A stretch of 64,000 nucleotides of DNA from Oceanimonas marisflavi (GTDB lineage Bacteria; Pseudomonadota; Gammaproteobacteria; Enterobacterales; Aeromonadaceae), in assembly GCF_003049725.1 (NCBI RefSeq), contig NZ_QAGM01000006.1:1-64000 (forward strand). Direction: 5' to 3'. Made by a program: the position numbers and the translations under genes. Position 1 is the first letter of the stretch; every line of letters starts with the position of its first letter. The notes beneath the pieces are model-generated. The model made no database searches, was not told the origin of the DNA, and saw only the letters and a program-made list of their open reading frames with translations. This document shows positions 47,340-55,073 of the stretch, in pieces.

Positions 47340-47361
47340 ATAACCCCGTGTTTCGGGTTAT
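47340..47361 (-). terminator. Weak hairpin between clpS and clpA
   Basis: ataaccc-cgtgtttc-gggttat (7-base stem). On the minus strand a T-run follows only after 7 bases, so partial attenuation between clpS and clpA is possible but not certain. Confidence 0.35.
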
Positions 47362-47363
47362 TT

Positions 47364-47681
47364 TCACGCCTGCTCCATGGTGCACAACAGCGGATGTTCG
47401 TGCGTACGGGCAAACTTGTTCACTTGCGCTACCTTGGTTTCCGCAATTTCTGCGGTAAATTCGCCACAGACCCCCTTTCCCTGATAGTGAACCGACAACA
47501 TCACTTCGGTGGCCTTGTCCATGTCCATGGAAAAAAACTTCTGCAGCACTTCCACAACAAAATCCATGGGGGTGTAGTCATCATTATTCAAGATGACCTT
47601 GTACATAGGAGGGGGTTGCAGCGCGGTTTCTTCCGCCTCCTTCAGTTTGTCATCAAGGGTATGCTGTGTTCTCCTGCCCAT
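47364..47681 (-). CDS. clpS: ClpA adaptor protein ClpS
   Basis: Recognises N-terminal Leu, Phe, Tyr and Trp and delivers the protein to ClpAP. 105 residues: flexible N-terminal tail, then [20 protein letters not shown] (20 residues), where NDDYTPM includes the N-degron pocket, and [20 protein letters not shown]. Located directly before clpA and divergent from cspD as in E. coli. Confidence 0.97.
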   Translation of the reverse strand: MGRRTQHTLDDKLKEAEETALQPPPMYKVILNNDDYTPMDFVVEVLQKFFSMDMDKATEVMLSVHYQGKGVCGEFTAEIAETKVAQVNKFARTHEHPLLCTMEQA

Positions 47682-47888
47682 ATATTTACTCTAAATCACA
47701 CTATTGAATCCTGCTACCAAAGCAGACTCGCGGTCGCTCTGTCGCATTCCTGATTCCACCCTACCGCCTGTAACCTTGCTGTCAACTGCAGCCAGGGGGA
47801 GCAGACGGCTTTTGTGCTTGCAGTCAGCGCTTCACAGACGCAGCACTTGACTCCCCCACCGGTTGCTCTAGAGTGGTTAACTGGCAGT

Positions 47889-47914
47889 CAGAAAGCTTCG
47901 TATGAAGCTTTCTG
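47889..47914. other. Perfect 11-bp-stem hairpin in the clpS-cspD divergent region
   Basis: cagaaagcttc-gtat-gaagctttctg, perfect stem and 4-base loop, 96 bases before cspD. No T-run on either side, so it is not a standard terminator; an operator or an RNA element in the cspD leader are possibilities. The rest of the 328-base gap 47,682-48,009 carries the two promoter regions and no gene. Confidence 0.55.
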
Positions 47915-48009
47915 AATGGCCGCATCCGGCGAAAATCGCTGTAGTTATAATTGGCCACTGCCACTTTCTCAATGTTGTTTAGGATGTTTGAGTAAAAGGA
48001 TGCACGAGT

Positions 48010-48225
48010 ATGACAACCGGAACGGTTAAGTGGTTTAACAATGCCAAGGGATTTGGTTTTATCTGCCCCGCAGAAGGTGGCGAAGATGTATTCGCTCACT
48101 TTTCCACCATTCAGATGGAGGGATACCGGACTCTGAAGGCGGGGCAGGTCGTTCGCTACCAAATAGAAAAAGGCCCCAAGGGGAATCATGCGGTCAGCAT
48201 TATCCCCGAGGCACAGCCTGCATAA
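48010..48225 (+). CDS. cspD: Cold-shock-domain protein CspD-like
   Basis: 71-residue cold-shock domain protein. RNA/DNA-binding motifs KGFGFICP (RNP1) and DVFAHFS (RNP2) are intact in MTTGTVKWFNNAKGFGFICP (20 residues). In E. coli, CspD inhibits replication in stationary phase and, as here, is divergent from clpS. The C-terminus is short (AVSIIPEAQPA). ATG at 48010 preceded by a purine-rich stretch. Confidence 0.93.
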   Translation: MTTGTVKWFNNAKGFGFICPAEGGEDVFAHFSTIQMEGYRTLKAGQVVRYQIEKGPKGNHAVSIIPEAQPA

Positions 48226-48258
48226 TAAAGCACGGGAAGACAATCATTCCCAGTAAGC

Positions 48259-48280
48259 AAGGGGCGCTCCGGCGCCCCTT
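48259..48280 (+). terminator. Candidate cspD terminator
   Basis: aaggggcg-ctccgg-cgcccctt (8-base stem) 34 bases after the cspD stop, followed by a T/C-rich stretch (cttcgttgtt) rather than a clean T-run. Confidence 0.55.
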
Positions 48281-48295
48281 CTTCGTTGTTGCACT

Positions 48296-48675
48296 TCAGG
48301 TGCCGAGCCACTCTTCTGGCCACAAGTTCTTGCCGTTTGCTGTACTGTGCACTTTCGTCGGCCAAAGCGCACTGCTTCTCCGGCACGCCGTGAACCCATC
48401 CATGGGGGCTCCGCTGCGCCATCCCTGGCGCAGAGGGCACGGCGAAGCAGACACCCTTTGCCCTCCTTCGGATACTCGGAACTGACTGACCGCATACAGG
48501 CAGCGCCGATGTTGCTCGAAGTGGCAGCGGGGATTGCCGTAGCCGACCGTCAAATGCCAGGGATGGCATTTGCCGAGCGTCCCATGGATGGGCTGGAAGC
48601 GTGTCGGCGGAGCGCAACCGCGCTGCCGCTTCGCATGGCGATCGTTTTCTGCAATTTGTCTCAGGTGCCGAGCCA
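48296..48675. repeat. Non-coding 380-bp segment bounded by a 15-bp direct repeat
   Basis: tcaggtgccgagcca occurs at 48296-48310 and at 48661-48675, where it forms the last codons and stop of the YqaA-type gene. The 350 bases between have no supported gene; they include small palindromes such as aaatgcca-ggga-tggcattt and cccatccatggg. Looks like an insertion or duplication scar; nothing identifies the inserted sequence. Confidence 0.5.
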
Positions 48676-49254
48676 GTGGCTGAGGCCATAGCCCAGCAAG
48701 GCCAGCCCCAGCAGGGCAAAACCCACTTTTTGGGCATGATGCCGCCATAGTTGCAATGCCCGCTCGCCGGTCAGGCGCACCAGCAGCGCCAGTCCGAAAT
48801 AGCGAATGCCCCGGCCAATGGCCGAGGCCAGCATAAACAGCACCAGGGAATAGCTCACGGCGCCGGCGGCCAGCATGGCCACCTGAAACGGCACCGGCGT
48901 GATGCCCACCATGACAATGGCCATAAAGCCGTTGCCTGCCAGCTCCTCACTGAAGGTTTCAAACGTTTCCTGACCATTCACCCTGTGCAGCAGCCACTGC
49001 CCCGGACCGTCAAACAGCCAGGCGCCCAGGCCATAGCCCAGCAGGGCGCCGCACAGGCAGCCGGCCAGAGCCGCCGCCGCCAGCCGCCAAAGGCGCTGCC
49101 GCTCAATCAGCATCAGCGGGATCAGCAGCAGCTCCAGCGGTATGGGCAGGATCAGCGCTTCCAGCAACGAGGCCACAAACACCACCGGCAGCAGCCAGCC
49201 CGAGCCGGTCACCTTTTTCAGCCAGGTCGGCAGTTGCTCATGAGCTTCGGTCAA
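48661..49254 (-). CDS. YqaA/DedA-type VTT-domain membrane protein
   Basis: 197-residue inner-membrane protein of the SNARE-associated/DedA superfamily (YqaA branch). Hydrophobic segments lie at about 20-45, 55-80, 110-140 and 170-192; the family motifs are SLLEALILPIPLELLLIPLM (20 residues) and GNGFMAIVMVGITPVPFQVA (20 residues). DedA proteins are linked to lipid-carrier recycling and proton-dependent transport; this branch's role is not established. Divergent from glnD. Its stop region is repeated 365 bases further on. Confidence 0.85.
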   Translation of the reverse strand: MTEAHEQLPTWLKKVTGSGWLLPVVFVASLLEALILPIPLELLLIPLMLIERQRLWRLAAAALAGCLCGALLGYGLGAWLFDGPGQWLLHRVNGQETFETFSEELAGNGFMAIVMVGITPVPFQVAMLAAGAVSYSLVLFMLASAIGRGIRYFGLALLVRLTGERALQLWRHHAQKVGFALLGLALLGYGLSHWLGT

Positions 49255-49361
49255 GCACCCTCCAGCGCAATGGGATCAGGTTTTCCAGTGTGCCAGATGC
49301 CGGCGCGCTTTTCCCCGTTACCGGGCTTTGTTAAGTTAAAGACTGACACGCCCCCAATGGA

Positions 49362-52001
49362 ATGCACCCGATGGAAGCCAACCTGCTCGCCCCCGCTCTT
49401 TTGTCGCCCGATGAACTGACCCTGTCCCGCTGCAAGGACATTCTGGCCCGCCTGCAGAGCTGGCTGGAACAGCGCTTTGATGCCGGCGACGATATCAACG
49501 AGCTGGTGTGCACCCGCTCCCAGCATATGGATCAGCTGCTTACCGGGCTGTGGACCCGCCATGGCCTGCACCGGCAGCCGGAGCTGGCACTGGTGGCGGT
49601 GGGCGGCTATGGCCGGGGCGAACTGCACCCCTGCTCCGATATCGATCTGCTGATCCTGAGCCGTGAAGAGCTGAACGACGGCCTGAGCGAACGCATCGGA
49701 GACTTTGTGACCCAGCTGTGGGATCTGCATCTGGAGGTGGGCCACAGCGTACGCTCGGTAGCCGAGTGCGTGGCCCAGGGCGAGCAGGACATTACCGTGG
49801 CCACCAACCTGATTGAGGCGAGGCTGATCACCGGTTGCTATGACACCTTTGCCGGGCTTACCCAGGCCACGGCGCCGGCGCGGTTCTGGCCCAGCCAGGC
49901 CTTTTTTGAAGCCAAGCGCCAGGAGCAGGAGCAGCGCCATCGCCAGTTCCGGGACACCAGCTACAAGCTGGAGCCGGACATCAAGAACAGCCCCGGCGGT
50001 CTGCGCGACATTCAGACCATCAGCTGGGTGGCCCGCCGTCACTTTGGCGCCACCACCCTGGGAGAAATGGTCAGCCACGGCTTTCTCAGCGAGGCGGAAT
50101 ACGAGGAGCTGCAGGACTGCCAGACCTTTTTGTGGAAGCTGCGCTTTGCCCTGCATACCGTGATCCGCCGGCCCGACAACCGGCTGCTGTTCGATCGTCA
50201 GCGCGCCGTGGCCACCGCCCTGGGCTATGCCGGCGAGGGCAATGAGCCCATTGAGCGCATGATGAAGCGCTATTACCAGACGGTGCGCCGGGTGGCCGAA
50301 CTCAACGAGCTGCTGCTGCAGCTGTTTGACGAGGCCATTCTCGGCCACATTGCCATGGATGTGAAAAGCCTGACCCCGGAGTTCCGGCTGCGCGGGCGAC
50401 TGATTGACGTGGCCGATCCCGAATTGTTTCTGCGGGAGCCGGCGGCCATTTTGCGGCTGTTTTACCAGATGGCCGTCCACTCCCAGATCACCGGCATCTA
50501 TTCCACCAGCCTGCGTCAGCTGCGCGAGGCCCGCCGCGGCCTGAGCGGTTATCTGTGCGAGCGGGCCGATTGCCGCCGGTTGTTCATGATGCTGCTCCGC
50601 CACCCCGGCAGCGGCCGGCTGGCGCTGACCCTGATGCACCGCTACGGCGTGCTGGCGGCCTATTTTCCCCAGTGGAACAAGATTGTCGGCCAGATGCAGT
50701 TCGACATGTTTCACGCCTACCCGGTGGACGAGCACACCCACCGGGTGCTGAAGAACATCGGCCGGTTCCGCGATGCGGATCGCAGGCGCAGCCATCCCCT
50801 TTGCCATGAGATCAGCAACCGCTTGCGCCGGCCCGAGCTGCTGCTGCTGGCGGGTCTGTTTCACGATATTGCCAAGGGCCGGGGCGGCGATCATTCCGAT
50901 CTGGGCGCCGACGATGCGCTGGCCTTTTGCCTGCAGCACGATCTCGACCGCTCCGACGCCCGCCTGGTGTCCTGGCTGGTGCGCCAGCATTTGCTGATGT
51001 CGGTCACCGCCCAGCGCCGGGACATTCACGACCCGGAGGTGATCCGCGAGTTTGCCACTCAGGTACGGGACGAGCTGCATCTGGACTTTCTCTACTGCCT
51101 GACCGTGGCCGATATCTGCGCCACCAACGACACCCTGTGGAACGACTGGAAGGGCAGCCTGCTGCGGGAACTGTATTTTGCCACCCAGAAGGCCCTGCGC
51201 CGGGGGCTGGAAAACCCGCCGGATCTGCGCCTGCGCATTCGCGAAAACCAGCAGCAGGCCCGCCGGCTGCTGGATCATCTGGACACCCCCTATGAGCAGG
51301 TCAAGCCGCTGTGGACCCGCTTTCCCGCCGATTATTTTCTGCGTCACAGTCCGGAGCAGATCGCCTGGCACAGCCGGCATATTCTGGCCCATGGCGACAG
51401 CCGCCTGCCGCTGGTGCAGATCAGCCAGCAGCCGGGCCGGGGCGGCAGTGAGCTGTTTATCTACAGCCCCGACTCTCCCAACCTGTTTGGCCGGGTAGCG
51501 GCGGCGCTGGGCCAGAAGAACCTCAATATTCACGATGCCCAGATCATGACCTCAAAAGACGGTTTTGCGCTGGATACCTTTATTGTGCTGGAGCCCGACG
51601 GCCAGCCGGTGAGCGGCGACCGGCTGAGCGAGCTGTGCCAGGATCTGGCGCTGGCACTGGACAGCAACACCGCCCCCGTGGTGCGCATTCGCCCGCCATC
51701 ACGCCGCCACCGGGAGTTTCATGTGCCCACCCGGGTGCATTTTCTGGAGCCGGCCCGCCCCAGCAAACGCACCCTGATGGAGCTGATTGCCCTCGACACC
51801 CCCGGCCTGCTGGCCCGTATTGGCTCCGTATTCAGTCACCTGGGGCTGAACCTTCACGCCGCCAAGATCACCACCATCGGCGAACGGGTGGAAGACTTTT
51901 TCAGTCTCACCAACAGCGAGGATCGGCCATTAACTGAACAGGAGCAGGCGCAATTGCGAGAAAAGTTGGTGGATGAGCTCAACCACGAGGACAAAATGTG
52001 A
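49362..52001 (+). CDS. glnD: Bifunctional uridylyltransferase/uridylyl-removing enzyme (PII control)
   Basis: Senses glutamine and modifies the PII proteins, controlling nitrogen metabolism. The N-terminal nucleotidyltransferase has VGGYGRGELHPCSDIDLLIL (20 residues) with the metal-binding DxD; the HD hydrolase is visible as LLLAGLFHDIAKGRGGDHSD (20 residues); two ACT domains occupy about 690-770 and 800-879. 879 residues, usual for gammaproteobacteria. Start codon uncertain: ATG at 49362 or, three codons on, 49371; neither has a strong ribosome site. Upstream of dapD as in E. coli. Confidence 0.95.
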   Translation: MHPMEANLLAPALLSPDELTLSRCKDILARLQSWLEQRFDAGDDINELVCTRSQHMDQLLTGLWTRHGLHRQPELALVAVGGYGRGELHPCSDIDLLILSREELNDGLSERIGDFVTQLWDLHLEVGHSVRSVAECVAQGEQDITVATNLIEARLITGCYDTFAGLTQATAPARFWPSQAFFEAKRQEQEQRHRQFRDTSYKLEPDIKNSPGGLRDIQTISWVARRHFGATTLGEMVSHGFLSEAEYEELQDCQTFLWKLRFALHTVIRRPDNRLLFDRQRAVATALGYAGEGNEPIERMMKRYYQTVRRVAELNELLLQLFDEAILGHIAMDVKSLTPEFRLRGRLIDVADPELFLREPAAILRLFYQMAVHSQITGIYSTSLRQLREARRGLSGYLCERADCRRLFMMLLRHPGSGRLALTLMHRYGVLAAYFPQWNKIVGQMQFDMFHAYPVDEHTHRVLKNIGRFRDADRRRSHPLCHEISNRLRRPELLLLAGLFHDIAKGRGGDHSDLGADDALAFCLQHDLDRSDARLVSWLVRQHLLMSVTAQRRDIHDPEVIREFATQVRDELHLDFLYCLTVADICATNDTLWNDWKGSLLRELYFATQKALRRGLENPPDLRLRIRENQQQARRLLDHLDTPYEQVKPLWTRFPADYFLRHSPEQIAWHSRHILAHGDSRLPLVQISQQPGRGGSELFIYSPDSPNLFGRVAAALGQKNLNIHDAQIMTSKDGFALDTFIVLEPDGQPVSGDRLSELCQDLALALDSNTAPVVRIRPPSRRHREFHVPTRVHFLEPARPSKRTLMELIALDTPGLLARIGSVFSHLGLNLHAAKITTIGERVEDFFSLTNSEDRPLTEQEQAQLREKLVDELNHEDKM

Positions 52002-52053
52002 TAAAAGGTGCATCAATTTCAGGAAAAGCAACAAAATTAACGGAGTGAACACC

Positions 52054-53085
52054 ATGGCAAACTTTGCTTTCGGTCTGGGCGTGGGCACCAAGTCCGCCAA
52101 GGGAGAATGGCTGGAGGTTTATTATAACCAGCCGCTGCTGAACGCCAGCGAGGCACTGATCAAGGCCGTTGCCGGAAAGACCGGCTACCAGGGTGGCAAT
52201 GCCGCCATCGAACTCGATGCCGCTCAGCTGAGCGACCTGGCCGCGGCCTTCCGCGCTGCCGGCGCCGAACAGCAGGCCAGTATCGCCGACACCCTGGAAG
52301 GCACCAGCCAGCCGCTGGTGGTTACCATTCTGGAAACCGACGCCGCTCCCGCCAGCACCGCCGAGGTCTACCTCAAGCTGGCGCTGCTGTCGCACCGTCT
52401 GGTCAAGCCCCACGGTCTGGATCTGTCCGGCATGTTCGGTCTGCTGCCCAACGTGGCCTGGACCAGCGAAGGCGCCATTGCCGTGGACGAGCTGGCCCAG
52501 CGCCAGCTGCAGGCCCGTGCTCAGGGCCGCACCATCAGCGTGAACTCCGTGGACAAGTTCCCCAAGATGACCGACTACGTGGTCCCCGCCGGCGTACGCA
52601 TCGGCGATGCTTCCCGCATTCGTCTGGGCGCCCACGTGGGTGAAGGCACCACCGTGATGCACGAAGGCTTTATCAACTTCAACGCCGGTACTCTGGGTGT
52701 GAGCATGGTGGAAGGCCGTATCTCCGCCGGTGTGGTAGTGGGCAACGGTTCCGATCTGGGTGGCGGCTGCTCCACCATGGGCACCCTGTCCGGTGGCGGC
52801 AATATCGTCATTTCCGTGGGTGAAGGCAGCCTGCTGGGCGCCAATGCCGGCCTGGGCATTCCGCTGGGTGATCGCTGCACCATCGAGTCCGGTCTGTATA
52901 TCACCGCCGGCGCCAAGGTGACCGTGCTGGACGATCAGAACAATGAAGTGCAGACCGTGAAGGCCGCCGATCTGGCCGGCAAGCCGGATCTGCTGTTCCG
53001 TCGCAACTCCCAGACCGGCCGCATTGAGGTGAAGACCAACAAGTCCGCCATCGAGCTGAACGCCGAGCTGCACAAGCATAACTGA
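52054..53085 (+). CDS. dapD: Tetrahydrodipicolinate N-succinyltransferase, long form
   Basis: Succinylates tetrahydrodipicolinate in lysine and diaminopimelate synthesis. N-terminal domain MANFAFGLGVGTKSAKGEWL (20 residues), then a left-handed beta-helix with hexapeptide repeats (RIGDASRIRLGAHVGEGTTV, 20 residues; VVVGNGSDLGGGCSTMGTLS, 20 residues). At 343 residues it belongs to the long DapD group (Pseudomonas type) rather than the 274-residue E. coli type. ATG at 52054 with cggag upstream; an open frame overlapping glnD is rejected. A terminator follows. Confidence 0.94.
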   Translation: MANFAFGLGVGTKSAKGEWLEVYYNQPLLNASEALIKAVAGKTGYQGGNAAIELDAAQLSDLAAAFRAAGAEQQASIADTLEGTSQPLVVTILETDAAPASTAEVYLKLALLSHRLVKPHGLDLSGMFGLLPNVAWTSEGAIAVDELAQRQLQARAQGRTISVNSVDKFPKMTDYVVPAGVRIGDASRIRLGAHVGEGTTVMHEGFINFNAGTLGVSMVEGRISAGVVVGNGSDLGGGCSTMGTLSGGGNIVISVGEGSLLGANAGLGIPLGDRCTIESGLYITAGAKVTVLDDQNNEVQTVKAADLAGKPDLLFRRNSQTGRIEVKTNKSAIELNAELHKHN

Positions 53086-53118
53086 TCCCCGTTTCCGGAG
53101 CGCAAGGGTAACGGAACA

Positions 53119-53148
53119 AACGGCGCTGTCTGGTACGGCGCCGTTTTT
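53119..53148 (+). terminator. Rho-independent terminator after dapD
   Basis: aacggcgc-11-base loop-gcgccgtt followed by a T-run, 34 bases after the dapD stop. Confidence 0.8.
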
Positions 53149-53248
53149 GTCTTCGCCGCCCACAAAACCACCACTCGCCGCACTTTTCTGCTATGATGCG
53201 CGCCCGCCATTCCGGCACTATTTATTTCCTGATACAGCGAAGCCTTCC

Positions 53249-54628
53249 GTGACCAATACCGATTTTTCCACCCTGCCCCTGGGGCCGACCCTGCTCGATA
53301 ACCTGACCAGCCTGGAATACACCCGCATGACCCCCATTCAGGCTCAAGGCCTGCCTCTGGTGCTGAGTGGCCAGGATGTGATCGCCCAGGCCAGCACCGG
53401 CAGCGGCAAGACCCTGACCTTTGGTCTGGGCCTGCTGTCACGGCTGGACGTCAGCCTGAACCAGGTGCAGGCCATGGTGCTGTGCCCCACCCGGGAGCTG
53501 GCGGATCAGGTCGCGCGGGAGCTGCGCAAGCTGGCCCGGGCCATGGCCAACGTCAAGCTGGTGTCGCTGTGCGGCGGCTCGCCCACCGCGGCCCAGACCG
53601 CCACTCTGGGGTTTGGTGCGCATATCGTGGTGGGCACCCCGGGACGCATGCTCAAGCACCTGCAACAGGGCAGCCTGAACCTGGATGCCCTCCACACCCT
53701 GGTGCTGGACGAGGCGGATCGCATGCTCGACATGGGCTTTGCCGACGATATCCGCAAGGTGGTGGCCTTTGCCCCCGCCGAACGCCAGACCCTGCTGTTT
53801 TCCGCCACCTACCCCGAGGGCATTGCCGAACTGAGCCGGGGCCTGCAGCGTCAGCCACACACCATAACGGTGGCCGATGAGCACAACCGCGACAATATCG
53901 TGGAGCTGCTGTTTGAAACCACCCTTGAGCAGCGCAAGGCCGCGCTGGCCACCCTGCTGGCTCATTACGCCCCTGCCTCGGCGGTGGTGTTCTGCAATAC
54001 CAAGCGGGCCTGTCAGGAAGTGGCCGATCACCTTAACGGCCTGGGCTTTGCCGCCCTGGCGCTGAACGGGGATCTGGAGCAACGGGAGCGGGATCAGGTG
54101 CTGGTGCGCTTTGCCAACGGCAGCGCCAATATTCTGGTGGCCACCGACGTGGCCGCCCGTGGCCTGGACATCAAGGAGCTGGCGGCGGTGATCAACTACG
54201 ACATCACCCAGGATCCCGAAGTGCATGTGCATCGCATTGGCCGCACCGGCCGCGCCGGTGAGCAGGGACTGGCGCTGAGCCTGTACAGCCCGCAGGAAGC
54301 CTTTCGGGTCAATATGATCGAGGAATATCAGCAGGCGCCCATGGCGCAGGGATCACTGGACGCCCTGAATGACCGGGCCGCGCCGCGCCAGCCGGAGATG
54401 GTCACCCTGAATATTGCCGGCGGCCGCAAGAGCAAGATCCGCGCCGGCGACATTCTCGGCGCCCTCACCCGGGATGCCGGCATTGCCGGTGATCAGGTGG
54501 GCAAGATCGACATCACCGAAATGCAGTCTTACGTGGCGGTACACAAAAGCGTGGCCCGGCAGGCGCTGCGGCATTTGCAGCAGGGCAAAATAAAGGGCCG
54601 CAGCGTGCGGGCCAGCCGCCTGGGCTGA
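53249..54628 (+). CDS. dbpA: ATP-dependent RNA helicase DbpA
   Basis: DEAD-box helicase of 50S subunit assembly, guided to 23S rRNA hairpin 92. Motifs: Q-motif TPIQAQGLPLVLSGQDVIAQ (20 residues), I ASTGSGKT, II DEAD in LVLDEADRMLDMGF, III SAT, VI HRIGRTGRAG. The C-terminal RRM-like domain (about 385-459, VTLNIAGGRKSKIRAGDILG, 20 residues) is what defines DbpA. 459 residues from a GTG at 53249 (E. coli 457); the longer open frame from 53147 runs through the dapD terminator and is rejected. Confidence 0.94.
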   Translation: MTNTDFSTLPLGPTLLDNLTSLEYTRMTPIQAQGLPLVLSGQDVIAQASTGSGKTLTFGLGLLSRLDVSLNQVQAMVLCPTRELADQVARELRKLARAMANVKLVSLCGGSPTAAQTATLGFGAHIVVGTPGRMLKHLQQGSLNLDALHTLVLDEADRMLDMGFADDIRKVVAFAPAERQTLLFSATYPEGIAELSRGLQRQPHTITVADEHNRDNIVELLFETTLEQRKAALATLLAHYAPASAVVFCNTKRACQEVADHLNGLGFAALALNGDLEQRERDQVLVRFANGSANILVATDVAARGLDIKELAAVINYDITQDPEVHVHRIGRTGRAGEQGLALSLYSPQEAFRVNMIEEYQQAPMAQGSLDALNDRAAPRQPEMVTLNIAGGRKSKIRAGDILGALTRDAGIAGDQVGKIDITEMQSYVAVHKSVARQALRHLQQGKIKGRSVRASRLG

Positions 54629-54664
54629 CCGCCGGGTTAATCATGCACTTATTGCCTGCCGGGC

Positions 54665-54756
54665 CTGTAGGCGCCGCTTTAGCCGGCGCAAATTCGCAAA
54701 CAACGGTGTATTCAAGGCCTGTTGCACAGGCCCTGCCGGCTAAAGCGGCAGCTACA
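54665..54756. repeat. Family 2 repeat, 92-bp full copy
   Basis: ctgtaggcgccgctttagccggc... and ...gccggctaaagcggcagctaca form near-perfect inverted arms around ggcctgttgcacaggcc. Between convergent dbpA and the DUF3081 gene; closely matches the copy at 44931. Confidence 0.92.
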
Positions 54757-54792
54757 AAAGACCTCAAGGGTCTGGTTTAACGCCGGGGGGCG

Positions 54793-55059
54793 TTATGACT
54801 CGTTAAAGTTGCGGTGAATATAGTCTACCTTGGCCATAAACTGCTCCTTCAGGCCATTGGTGGCGTAGTCGAAGTGGTAGCTCTGGTGAAAATTGAGCTG
54901 CAGGGTCACGCCGCTGCCTTCCAGCACCACGCTGTAACCGTCGAAGTCGCTTTTGGCCACTATGCCTTCCAGCATATGGCCGTCTTCATAGGGCTCGCCA
55001 AAGCGGCGGATTTTGTCGAACACTTCCAGAATAACGCGGTTGTCCAGTTCGTTCTGCAT
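54793..55059 (-). CDS. DUF3081-family protein
   Basis: 88-residue protein of unknown function, recognised as DUF3081 by the pattern NELDNRVILEVFDKIRRFGE (20 residues), GHMLEGIVAKSDFDGYSVVL (20 residues) and a C-terminal FMAKVDYIHRNF. No membrane segment or signal. ATG at 55059 with AGGAGA 7 bases upstream; the frame is open a further 11 codons without support. It starts 15 bases after the upstream permease gene and may be co-transcribed with it. Confidence 0.82.
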   Translation of the reverse strand: MQNELDNRVILEVFDKIRRFGEPYEDGHMLEGIVAKSDFDGYSVVLEGSGVTLQLNFHQSYHFDYATNGLKEQFMAKVDYIHRNFNES

Positions 55060-55073
55060 CTGTTTCTCCTTGT

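Noticed and set aside
48186-48748. Several frames of 80-180 residues in the cspD-yqaA gap
   Set aside because: They overlap each other, cspD and the yqaA gene, with low-complexity Arg/Pro/Ala-rich products and no ribosome sites.
53147-53248. Upstream start for dbpA
   Set aside because: It would place the coding start at the dapD terminator; the GTG at 53249 gives the usual DbpA length.
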